Assembly (NCBI GenBank): GCA_900768075.1
Contig: CAAGBN010000001.1
Span: 1-5,180 of the forward strand
Length of the DNA stretch: 5,180 nucleotides
From: Clostridia bacterium
Lineage (GTDB): Bacteria; Bacillota; Clostridia; Oscillospirales; Acutalibacteraceae
Reading direction: 5' to 3'
The notes under the pieces were generated by a model, which was not told where the DNA came from, searched no databases, and saw only the letters and a program-made list of their open reading frames with translations. The position numbers and the translations under genes are program-made. Shown here piece by piece: positions 1 through 5,180 of the stretch (its first letter is position 1; every line of letters begins with the position of its first letter).

Positions 1-762
1 AGTCGCCGTCGAAATTCTGCTACGGGAAAAACAAGTATTTTTTCAGGACTTTTATATTGTGCCGATTGCGGTTCGAAATTATATTATTGTGCAGCAAAAA
101 GTATTGAGGACGGAAAAGAATTTTATCGTTGCTCCCAATATAAAGAAAAGCGTGGTTCCTGCACAATTCACTTTATCCGTGATGCGGTATTAAAAGAAAT
201 TGTTCTTGAAACCATAAAAGCCGTAGCAAAATATGTCACTGAATTTGAACCGGTATTTCTCTATCTCTACGCAAAGCACAACACAGCTGATAGGGAAATA
301 AACATTAGGATGTTGAAGCAAAAGGTAGAAAAAGCTCAAAAGCGTATCGCTGAATTAGATAAACTGATTGAAGGTCTTTATGAATATAACCTGCTTGGCA
401 AGGTCTCTGATGAACGTTTTTATCGTATGTCGGCAAATTATGAAAAAGAGCAAAAAGAATTGCTTGCCGCAGTAGAAAACGACAAACAAGCAATAAAAAC
501 AGCTGAACAAGAAAAAATAGACCTTGATGCTTTCTTAAAAGCAATTCGTGGTTGCACCGACTTAAAAGAATTAACACCTACACTTGTAAACACATTGATT
601 AAGAGAATAGATGTTCATAACAGCATCAAAGGTGACGATGGATTAAAGCATGTTCCTGTTGATATTTCATTTACAGCAGTGGGTATCATAAATATACCTA
701 CAGAACAAGAGATTCTTGAAACCATTCAGGAAATGCGTGAAAATCCGCTAAAAACCGCTTGA
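1..762 (+). CDS. Large serine recombinase, C-terminal part (5' end outside window)
   Basis: Site-specific DNA recombinase of the large serine (resolvase/invertase) class, which integrates and excises mobile elements. The frame is open from base 1 to the TGA at 760-762, giving 253 residues; the catalytic serine domain and most of the recombinase domain would lie upstream. Visible in order: a zinc-ribbon with Cys20, Cys23 (YCADCG), Cys44 (YRCS) and Cys54; a charged alpha-helical coiled-coil stretch at about residues 96-170 (the arm that mediates synapsis control in this class); and a C-terminal segment around 190-230 (LTPTLVNTLIKRIDVH, then PVDISFTAVG) that resembles the DUF4368 tail of clostridial Tn4451/TnpX-like and ICE recombinases. 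An internal ATG at 310 is not a credible start because the zinc ribbon lies upstream in the same frame. The gene ends just before a strong terminator and probably marks one end of an integrated element. Whether the gene is intact upstream cannot be judged here. Confidence 0.9.
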   Translation, partial: SRRRNSATGKTSIFSGLLYCADCGSKLYYCAAKSIEDGKEFYRCSQYKEKRGSCTIHFIRDAVLKEIVLETIKAVAKYVTEFEPVFLYLYAKHNTADREINIRMLKQKVEKAQKRIAELDKLIEGLYEYNLLGKVSDERFYRMSANYEKEQKELLAAVENDKQAIKTAEQEKIDLDAFLKAIRGCTDLKELTPTLVNTLIKRIDVHNSIKGDDGLKHVPVDISFTAVGIINIPTEQEILETIQEMRENPLKTA

Positions 763-773
763 AATAAGGAAAA

Positions 774-799
774 CGGCGTAGCCCTAACGGGCTACACCG
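774..799 (+). other. Hairpin downstream of the recombinase (no U-tract)
   Basis: GTAGCCC (778-784) and GGGCTAC (789-795) form a perfect 7-bp stem with a TAAC loop. It extends by CGG (774-776) with CCG (797-799) across one C/A mismatch. No run of T follows, so it is not a complete intrinsic terminator. It may protect the 3' end of the recombinase mRNA, pause polymerase ahead of the terminator that follows, or be part of the element end. Confidence 0.5.
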
Positions 800-816
800 C
801 AACCTGTTTCCAAACT

Positions 817-853
817 GTCCTTTAGAGTGCGACTCTAAAGGGCTTCTTTTTTT
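817..853 (+). terminator. Intrinsic terminator of the recombinase gene
   Basis: CCTTTAGAGT (819-828), loop GCG and ACTCTAAAGG (832-841) make a perfect 10-bp stem. It extends to 12 bp by a G-C pair (817/843) and a G-U wobble (818/842). A T-rich tail follows, with seven T at 847-853. It lies about 55 bp after the recombinase stop codon and points towards the convergent 6S RNA gene. Confidence 0.85.
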
Positions 854-865
854 GCACAAGAGCAT

Positions 866-894
866 AAAAAAGCAGCCACATTAAGTGACTGCTT
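866..894 (-). terminator. Intrinsic terminator of the 6S RNA transcript
   Basis: Read on the minus strand, AAGCAG (894-889) and CTGCTT (875-870) pair; inside, after one A/C mismatch, CAC pairs with GTG around a five-base loop. The stem is followed by a run of six T (871-866 on the minus strand). It begins one base after the end of the 6S closing stem region, as expected for a 6S gene. It converges with the recombinase terminator, leaving only about 12 bp between the two T-tracts. Confidence 0.8.
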
Positions 895-895
895 A

Positions 896-1091
896 GCCCC
901 GCAAGTGCCGTTTTATGACGTGTATAACCTGCTTAAAGCAGGATGGTGATAGCGAGTCAGGTTCACGCTCCCTTCGTCCAATGAGATATTCTTTCAATCT
1001 CACCGGGAGGTCTGCAATCCGCTGACAAAGCGTCTCTCCTTTTGATAGGGTGTTGGGTTATAACTATCATAAGGGAACGAACATCGCAGGA
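896..1091 (-). ncRNA. ssrS: 6S RNA (ssrS), regulator of RNA polymerase
   Basis: 6S RNA mimics an open promoter and binds housekeeping sigma-factor RNA polymerase holoenzyme. Read on the minus strand, the 5' segment CCUGCGAUGUUCGUU (1090-1076) contains the AUGUUCG motif of known 6S RNAs. It pairs with 898-912 as 7 bp, a symmetrical 3x3 internal loop, then 5 bp. Several of these pairs are G-U wobbles that would be A/C mismatches on the plus strand, which fixes the strand. A large central bubble follows, with the hairpin CCUGC/GCAGG (942-928) in its 3' side in the context CACC...GGUUAUACA, close to the E. coli arrangement. GUCAG (1026-1022) with CUGAC (960-956) closes a distal arm holding CUCCC/GGGAG and an 8-bp stem (1004-997 with 987-980). 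The span of about 196 nt matches the family. The exact 5' end is uncertain, and no convincing promoter is seen just upstream. Identification is by eye, without a covariance-model search. Confidence 0.82.
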
Positions 1092-1119
1092 ATTAAACTG
1101 AAGTTAAAAAGGGGGAGGA

Positions 1120-1428
1120 TTATTCCTCGTCTGCCTTTTCGTATTTTTCTATAAGTCTGTCTTCGATGATATTGCCGACCTCGTTGAATTCAGCCTCGTC
1201 ATCAATCTGTACAAGATAGGTTTCGCCTTTTTCTTCAATAACCTTGAGAATAAGCACATCACCGTCATCTTCAAGTAAATCTGCTTCATCCTCATAGATG
1301 GGTACAAGGGCAACATATCTTCTGCCGTCGTCAAATTCGATTCTGTCAATCTCTTCAAAGAGATGTTCTTTTCCGTCGTCATCAACAACAGAAACTATAT
1401 CCATATCCATGTTTAATTCTTCGCTCAT
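1120..1428 (-). CDS. DUF1292 domain protein, small and acidic
   Basis: A 102-residue, very acidic protein starting MSEELNMDMDIVSV. It has the layout of the DUF1292 family (B. subtilis YrzB-like): DDGKEHLFEEIDRIEFDDGRRYVALVPI, an acidic linker, then a VLILKVIEEKGE-YLVQI-DDEAEFNEV core and a charged tail. The family has no established biochemical function; homologues often sit near ireB and ruvX, which are not seen here. An in-frame TTG at 1446 would add six residues (MSRRKA). That TTG lies inside a hairpin and has GGAAGG about 8 nt upstream. I prefer the ATG at 1428, which has a weaker GAAGAAAAG five bases upstream and gives the usual family start. It has its own promoter at 1484-1512 and is followed on the same strand by 6S RNA. 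Confidence 0.85.
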   Translation of the reverse strand: MSEELNMDMDIVSVVDDDGKEHLFEEIDRIEFDDGRRYVALVPIYEDEADLLEDDGDVLILKVIEEKGETYLVQIDDEAEFNEVGNIIEDRLIEKYEKADEE

Positions 1429-1439
1429 AGCTTTTCTTC

Positions 1440-1456
1440 GGCTCAAAAAATGAGCC
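1440..1456 (-). promoter_or_regulatory. Leader hairpin over the DUF1292 start region
   Basis: GGCTCA and TGAGCC pair perfectly across a short five-base loop. On the minus-strand mRNA this stem begins at the last GG of the purine-rich AAGGAAGG and ends 11 bases before the preferred ATG. It would occlude both that Shine-Dalgarno sequence and the alternative TTG start. When folded, it may instead bring the upstream purine tract closer to the ATG. Function is inferred. Confidence 0.4.
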
Positions 1457-1483
1457 TTCCTTTCTTATTTATAGTCTAAAGAT

Positions 1484-1512
1484 ATTTTAATATTTTCTTG
1501 CCTTAATGTCAA
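1484..1512 (-). promoter_or_regulatory. Sigma-A promoter of the DUF1292 gene
   Basis: On the minus strand, a perfect -35 TTGACA (1512-1507) is followed after 17 bases by -10 TAAAAT (1489-1484). The predicted start is near 1477, giving a leader of about 50 nt before the ATG at 1428. Both boxes and the spacing are near consensus. Confidence 0.85.
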
Positions 1513-1556
1513 TAGCTCTTTTCAGATAATAGTTTACAAAAAATCTTCCAAAACTG

Positions 1557-1586
1557 TTGGCAATTGGTGGTAAGTTGTGTTATAAT
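1557..1586 (+). promoter_or_regulatory. Extended -10 promoter of the kinase-V-ATPase operon
   Basis: TTGGCA (1557-1562), an 18-base spacer and a perfect TATAAT (1581-1586) preceded by TGT, so it also carries the extended -10 TGn. Transcription would start near 1593, giving a leader of about 77 nt before the kinase ATG. It is arranged back to back with the DUF1292 promoter. A CCAA-N5-TTGG dyad (1548-1560) overlaps the -35, and a small ATAGT/ACTAT dyad (1597-1611) lies at the transcript start; either could be an operator, but I recognise neither. Confidence 0.8.
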
Positions 1587-1654
1587 GTAAATAATTATAG
1601 TGTGATACTATGTCTAAAAGAGATTGAGATAGATTTTAATGATTGTTTGGAATT

Positions 1655-1663
1655 AAAGGGGAG
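1655..1663 (+). promoter_or_regulatory. Ribosome binding site fixing the kinase start
   Basis: AAAGGGGAG lies six bases before the ATG at 1670. This decides for that ATG over the in-frame TTG at 1643, which lacks a comparable site and would place this purine tract inside the coding region. Confidence 0.8.
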
Positions 1664-1669
1664 ATAAAA

Positions 1670-3022
1670 ATGTCAAATTCGTTGAATCCCGTTTTCGGTG
1701 AATGGTACACTGAAAAGCAACTTGGCTCAGGCACCGACGGAAAGGTTTTCAGCATATACAGAGAAAAGTATGACGGAACAAGAGAACGCTCCGTGCTTAA
1801 GATTATCCGCCTTGGTGAAAATCGCGGAGATATAAAAACTTTTGACCCTAACGAAAATATTGTTATCGAAAATGAGGAAGAATATTATTCTACAATTATT
1901 TCCGGTATTAAAGAAAACATCAACGCTGTTATGCAGTCTGATAACGGTAAATATATAGTACGCTATGAAGATTTTGAGCTTCGCAAGGCAAGTGACGGAA
2001 AAGGCAGACTCGTTCTGCTCAAGCTTGAAGAAATGCGCTCACTTTCTGATTTGCTTAAGGATTTTTCGTTTACTCTTGAGGAGATTCTCCGTCTTGGTAT
2101 CAGCGTCTGCAAATCTTTAATCAAGTGCCGTAGCTTCGGGGGATACATTTATCCTAACCTCAAGCCTGAGAATATTCTTTTTGACAGAAACGGTGTTTGC
2201 AAGCTTGGTGATCTTGGTACCTTCAGTCTTCTCGAGCCTGCAAAGACTTCTATAGCTTATAAGCGTACTCAATATTATATGGCTCCTGAAATTATCAGAA
2301 CAGGCAGAATGAACAGCACAGCTGATACCTATGCATTAGGCCTTGTGCTTTATATGCTTTCAAACAGAGGCAGACTTCCTTTTGCTGAGCCGTATCCTGA
2401 AAAGGTTACAATCAACTCTCTCAATGAGGGCGTTCAGAAGAGAGCTGCAGGTGAGAAGTTACCCGAACCTAAGCTTGCGAGCGAAGAGCTTAAGAAAATT
2501 ATCGCAAAGGCTTGTGCATTTAAGCCTAACGAAAGATATTTTACACCCGAGCAGATGCTCAGTGATCTGACAAATGCTCTTAACAACAAGCCTTTTGAAG
2601 AGGCGCAGTACAACGACGTTTATTCTGTAACAACAGATTCATACGATCTGCCTGAGGATATTCTTATTCCTGATGTTGAGGAATTTGAAAAAGCTCCCGA
2701 AACAGAAACAGAGGTTGTATCTTTAAGACAGGAAATAAAAATCCCTGAAATAGTACCGACTTACAGAAAAGAGGTACCTGTAAAGAAAAAGCTCACAAAC
2801 TACGAAAAGCTTCCTGAAATAAAGCATAAAAAAAAACATAACAGAGAAATGGAAAGCAAGATACTCAAGCTTCTCATTATCACCGTTCTTTTATTTGTGC
2901 TTATGGTTACATCAATCGCTTTACATTCAAAGGGCGACGATGAGACAGTTCAGAGTATTGCTGCAGTAGTTAATAACTATTATTACAGTTTAACGGAAGG
3001 TGGTCTGCTGTATGGCTGCTGA
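1670..3022 (+). CDS. Membrane-anchored Ser/Thr kinase-like protein, probable pseudokinase
   Basis: A 450-residue Hanks-type kinase fold. Glycine loop GSGTDGKV (19-26), ATP lysine K44 (SVLKII), catalytic-loop region 159-171, DLG in place of DFG (D181), activation segment 181-207 with T184, T193 and T200 and ending in MAPE (204-207), then TADTYALGLVLY of helix F and an RLPF motif. The catalytic loop reads Y-P-N-L-K-P-E-N where active kinases have H-R-D-[IL]-K-P-x-N: the catalytic Asp is Asn163 (codon AAC at 2156). K165, N168 and D181 are kept, so nucleotide binding may survive while phosphotransfer is doubtful. After the kinase domain come an acidic linker, a basic stretch (KHKKKHNR) and one transmembrane helix (about 399-419). 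About 31 residues remain outside, with no PASTA or other sensor domain. The domain should be cytoplasmic. It is the first gene of the operon and overlaps the V-ATPase subunit G/H gene by 11 bp. A partner role for the ATPase is inference. Confidence 0.88.
   Translation: MSNSLNPVFGEWYTEKQLGSGTDGKVFSIYREKYDGTRERSVLKIIRLGENRGDIKTFDPNENIVIENEEEYYSTIISGIKENINAVMQSDNGKYIVRYEDFELRKASDGKGRLVLLKLEEMRSLSDLLKDFSFTLEEILRLGISVCKSLIKCRSFGGYIYPNLKPENILFDRNGVCKLGDLGTFSLLEPAKTSIAYKRTQYYMAPEIIRTGRMNSTADTYALGLVLYMLSNRGRLPFAEPYPEKVTINSLNEGVQKRAAGEKLPEPKLASEELKKIIAKACAFKPNERYFTPEQMLSDLTNALNNKPFEEAQYNDVYSVTTDSYDLPEDILIPDVEEFEKAPETETEVVSLRQEIKIPEIVPTYRKEVPVKKKLTNYEKLPEIKHKKKHNREMESKILKLLIITVLLFVLMVTSIALHSKGDDETVQSIAAVVNNYYYSLTEGGLLYGC
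2995..3003 (+). promoter_or_regulatory. Ribosome binding site of V-ATPase subunit G/H, inside the kinase gene
   Basis: GGAAGGTGG lies eight bases before the ATG at 3012, within the last codons of the kinase gene. It supports the ATG over the in-frame GTG at 3000, which falls inside this site. Confidence 0.7.
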
Positions 3023-3326
3023 ATTAATTAAGTCTGTTCTTGCTGCTGAGACCAAAGGCAGACAGATGGAAGCCGATGCGAGAAAAAAGGCTGAAAAATT
3101 AATCGCCGATGCTAAAATTCAGGCTGATATTATCATAAAAACCTCTGTTGAGCAGGCTGAAAAACAAGCGCACCTTATTATAAGTGATGCTAAATACCAG
3201 AGCTCAGGTCAGGTGAAGCAGGCTGAAAAATTAGCTGAAATGCGTGAAAAGAAGTCCATAGCCGACACAGAAAAGCAGTATGAAACGGCTATTAAAATGA
3301 TATATGAGGAGCTTCTTATTAACTGA
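3012..3326 (+). CDS. V-type ATP synthase/ATPase subunit G/H (peripheral stalk)
   Basis: A 104-residue, almost wholly alpha-helical protein with Ala/Lys/Glu/Gln-rich heptads through residues 10-95 and no membrane segment. This matches archaeal AhaH and enterococcal NtpF, which pair with subunit E to form the peripheral stator stalks linking the catalytic head to subunit I. The opening AAELIKSVLAAE and the repeated A-E-K-L-I-x-D-A-K pattern are typical of the family. It starts inside the kinase gene (11-bp overlap, different frame), pointing to translational coupling, and lies 35 bp before subunit I, the usual clostridial gene order. Long coiled coils are low in sequence specificity, so the family call relies partly on the neighbour. 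An in-frame GTG at 3000 would add four residues but overlaps the ribosome binding site. Confidence 0.85.
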   Translation: MAAELIKSVLAAETKGRQMEADARKKAEKLIADAKIQADIIIKTSVEQAEKQAHLIISDAKYQSSGQVKQAEKLAEMREKKSIADTEKQYETAIKMIYEELLIN

Positions 3327-3346
3327 TAAAAACTAAAAAAATCTGA

Positions 3347-3356
3347 AAAGGAGGTG
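3347..3356 (+). promoter_or_regulatory. Strong ribosome binding site supporting a TTG start
   Basis: AAAGGAGGTG is close to the full anti-16S complement and lies seven bases (from AGGAGG) before TTG at 3362. This decides for the unusual TTG start of subunit I over the later ATG at 3380. Confidence 0.8.
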
Positions 3357-3361
3357 CTGTT

Positions 3362-5180
3362 TTGGCAAAAATCAAACTGATGGCTTTCGAGATAATATCA
3401 CTTCTCAGCGACAGTAAAAAGATAGTCGATTATCTTCAGAAAACAGGTGCAGTGCAGTTTGAAGATGCGACGGATGAAGAGCTTATCAAATATAAGACTA
3501 CGGCTATCGTATCTCAGCTTGAAAATAAGCTTGCTCTTGCACAGTCGGCTTACGGTATTCTTGAAGAAAATTGCAAGCTGAAAAAGTCTTTTATTGAGTC
3601 TTTCAGTGATTGTAAGGAAATTGACTACAGTGACTACAAAATGTTAGCCGATAAAAGCGAAGAGCTTACGGGTATCTGCCGTGAGATAGTTTCACTTAAA
3701 AAGCAGATTGAACAGCTCAGAAGCGAAATAATAAAACAGCAGTCTCTGATAGAATACTACGGTCCGTGGAAAGGTCTCGACATTCCCATGGCCTCCAAGC
3801 GAACAGTAACAACGTCAATCTTTATCGGTACTTTCAAAAATCAGTATAGCAAAGAGGAAATCTCAGAGCTGATAAAAGAGAGAGACCAAGAGCTTGATGA
3901 TGTTGAAATTGAGATAGTTTCATCTGAAAAAATGCTCACATGTGCAGTGTTTATGTGCCATGAGTCAAGTGCAGAAAAGCTTGAAAGCGTACTTCGTGAT
4001 ATCGGCTTTATAATACCCGATAAAGTAGCTATGAAGCTTCCCGATAAGGCTCAGGAGGACTGCAAAAAAGAAATTGAAGCTATAACTCAGAATATTGAAA
4101 AGCTGACGGCTGAAATCAAGGAATATGAAAGCTACTACAGTGAAATACGTTTCCTTTCAGATTTCTTCCTGACTCAGGTTGAAAAATACAAAGCCGTTGA
4201 AAATGCAGGCTCAACAGAAATGGCATTCTACGTCAAAGGTTATGTGCCGCTGAGAGTCGCAGATGAAATCAAGTTTGAAATCGAACGCTCATACAGAGCT
4301 CAGATGGAAATTCACGAGCCTGATTATGAAAATGAAGATGTACCCGTGCTCATTGAAAACAAGAGCTTTGCAGCAGGTGTAGAGAGTATCACTGATATGT
4401 ACTCACCACCGTCAAACAAAGATGTCGACCCGAATCCCATAATGGCATTTTTCTATTATGCTTTCTTCGGTCTGATGCTTTCAGATGCGGGCTACGGATT
4501 ACTGATGCTTATCTTCGCTATCTTTGCAAAGAAAAAGCTCAAAGTTACAGGTAACCTTAAAAAGACAGCGGATATGGTGCTTTATTGCGGAATCTCAACT
4601 GTTTTCTGGGGCGTGATGTTCGGTGGATTCTTCGGTGACCTTATTGCTGTGGTTGGCGAAAAATTCTTAGGTGTGGCAGATGTGCCGTCTTTCGCAGTAT
4701 GGTTGGAGCCAATGAACAACAGTATTGAGCTGTTGCTCTACTGCTTCCTTTTCGGCATACTTCATCTTATGGTTGGTATTCTCATCAGAGGTTATATGCT
4801 CATACGTGATAAAAACTATCTCGGTGCAATATGTGACACGATACCCGTTATGGTATTTGTGGTCGGTTTTGCAATAGTCGGTGCAGGCTTCTTTACTGAG
4901 ATACCTCAGAATATCAAGTCTATGGGCACCAAGGTGCTTTTAGTCGGTGCGGTGCTGATAGTGCTCACGGCCGGCAGAAGCTCAAAGAATATCCTCGGTA
5001 AGCTGGGTGGCGGACTTTACGGTCTTTACAATGCCGCATCGGGTTATCTTGGAGATATCCTTTCCTATTCAAGACTTTTGGCTTTAGGTCTTGTTACAGG
5101 CGTAATTGCCAATGTTATCAATCTTTTAGGTGCTATGACGGGTAACATTATAACCTTTGTTCTGATTTTCCTTATCGGTC
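3362..5180 (+). CDS. V-type ATP synthase/ATPase subunit I (a subunit), 3' end outside window
   Basis: The membrane stator subunit (NtpI/AtpI, homologue of eukaryotic subunit a) that forms the ion half-channels against the K ring. 606 residues are present without a stop; the family is usually about 640-660, so only the last helices are missing. It starts at TTG with a near-perfect ribosome binding site. The N-terminal half (1 to about 355) is cytosolic, with two long coiled coils around residues 55-135 and 225-285 that form the arm contacting the peripheral stalks. The membrane half begins near residue 360 (PIMAFFYYAFFGLMLSDAGYG) and continues with several hydrophobic helices, including FWGVMFGGFFGD and LFGILHLMVGI. 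The conserved ILSYSRLLALGL motif holds Arg571, the equivalent of the essential arginine that resets the K-ring carboxylate. The c-ring subunit K and the rest of the operon would be expected to the right. Na+ versus H+ coupling cannot be told from this subunit. Confidence 0.95.
   Translation, partial: MAKIKLMAFEIISLLSDSKKIVDYLQKTGAVQFEDATDEELIKYKTTAIVSQLENKLALAQSAYGILEENCKLKKSFIESFSDCKEIDYSDYKMLADKSEELTGICREIVSLKKQIEQLRSEIIKQQSLIEYYGPWKGLDIPMASKRTVTTSIFIGTFKNQYSKEEISELIKERDQELDDVEIEIVSSEKMLTCAVFMCHESSAEKLESVLRDIGFIIPDKVAMKLPDKAQEDCKKEIEAITQNIEKLTAEIKEYESYYSEIRFLSDFFLTQVEKYKAVENAGSTEMAFYVKGYVPLRVADEIKFEIERSYRAQMEIHEPDYENEDVPVLIENKSFAAGVESITDMYSPPSNKDVDPNPIMAFFYYAFFGLMLSDAGYGLLMLIFAIFAKKKLKVTGNLKKTADMVLYCGISTVFWGVMFGGFFGDLIAVVGEKFLGVADVPSFAVWLEPMNNSIELLLYCFLFGILHLMVGILIRGYMLIRDKNYLGAICDTIPVMVFVVGFAIVGAGFFTEIPQNIKSMGTKVLLVGAVLIVLTAGRSSKNILGKLGGGLYGLYNAASGYLGDILSYSRLLALGLVTGVIANVINLLGAMTGNIITFVLIFLIG

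Noticed and set aside
305..577. 90-codon minus-strand open frame inside the recombinase
   Set aside because: It is antisense to the coiled-coil region of a convincing coding frame, is leucine/phenylalanine-rich in a way expected from antisense of Lys/Glu codons, and has no start signals.
1005..1040. GGAGAGAC on the minus strand (1039-1032), reminiscent of a glycine riboswitch
   Set aside because: The rest of the glycine aptamer core is missing, no downstream gene follows on that strand, and the segment fits the 5' side of the 6S bubble.
1061..1072. TATGAT on the minus strand as a -10 box for the small RNA
   Set aside because: No acceptable -35 lies 16-18 bases upstream, and a start there would remove the 5' strand of the 6S closing stem.
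1149..1388. 79-codon minus-strand frame overlapping the DUF1292 gene
   Set aside because: It is a shifted frame of the same strand; the DUF1292 frame has family features, promoter and start, and this one does not.
1643..1669. Extended kinase start at TTG 1643
   Set aside because: The strong AAAGGGGAG site lies inside that extension at the correct distance from the ATG at 1670.
1963..2148. 61-codon minus-strand frame inside the kinase gene
   Set aside because: Serine/arginine-rich antisense shadow with no start signal or recognisable domain.
2343..2570. 75-codon plus-strand frame inside the kinase gene
   Set aside because: An out-of-frame shadow within the conserved kinase domain, without a ribosome binding site.

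Overview
The window looks like chromosomal DNA from a low-to-moderate GC clostridial Firmicute, most likely a Ruminococcus/Oscillospiraceae-type gut anaerobe. This rests on a clostridial-style large serine recombinase, a DUF1292 gene, strong AGGAGG-type ribosome binding sites, Firmicutes-type promoters and an archaeal/V-type ATPase operon. The genus is an inference.

Layout. (1) Bases 1-762 are the C-terminal half of a large serine recombinase, open at the left edge, followed by two hairpins; the second (817-853) is a strong intrinsic terminator. This is probably one end of an integrated mobile element. (2) Bases 866-1091, minus strand, hold a structured RNA that I identify as 6S RNA (ssrS) from its closing stem, central bubble, hairpin in the 3' side of the bubble, distal arm and ~196 nt length. 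Its own minus-strand terminator faces the recombinase terminator. (3) Bases 1120-1428, minus strand, encode a small acidic DUF1292 protein with a well-formed promoter at 1484-1512. The 6S gene lies directly downstream with no obvious terminator between. (4) From a divergent, extended -10 promoter at 1557-1586 a plus-strand operon begins: a membrane-anchored Ser/Thr kinase-like protein (1670-3022), V-ATPase stalk subunit G/H (3012-3326) and V-ATPase subunit I/a (3362 to the right edge, truncated).

How it works together. The plus-strand operon is the most interesting part. A kinase-fold protein with one C-terminal membrane anchor is the first gene of a V-ATPase operon and overlaps the next gene by 11 bp. 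The catalytic HRD motif reads Y-P-N, so the usual proton-accepting Asp is an Asn, while the ATP-lysine, the LKPEN Asn, the DLG Asp and the APE motif are kept. This suggests a pseudokinase or a very weak kinase that may sense nucleotide or scaffold/regulate the rotary ATPase at the membrane; that role is inference. The left part is a separate story: a mobile element sits directly against the 3' end of a housekeeping regulatory RNA.
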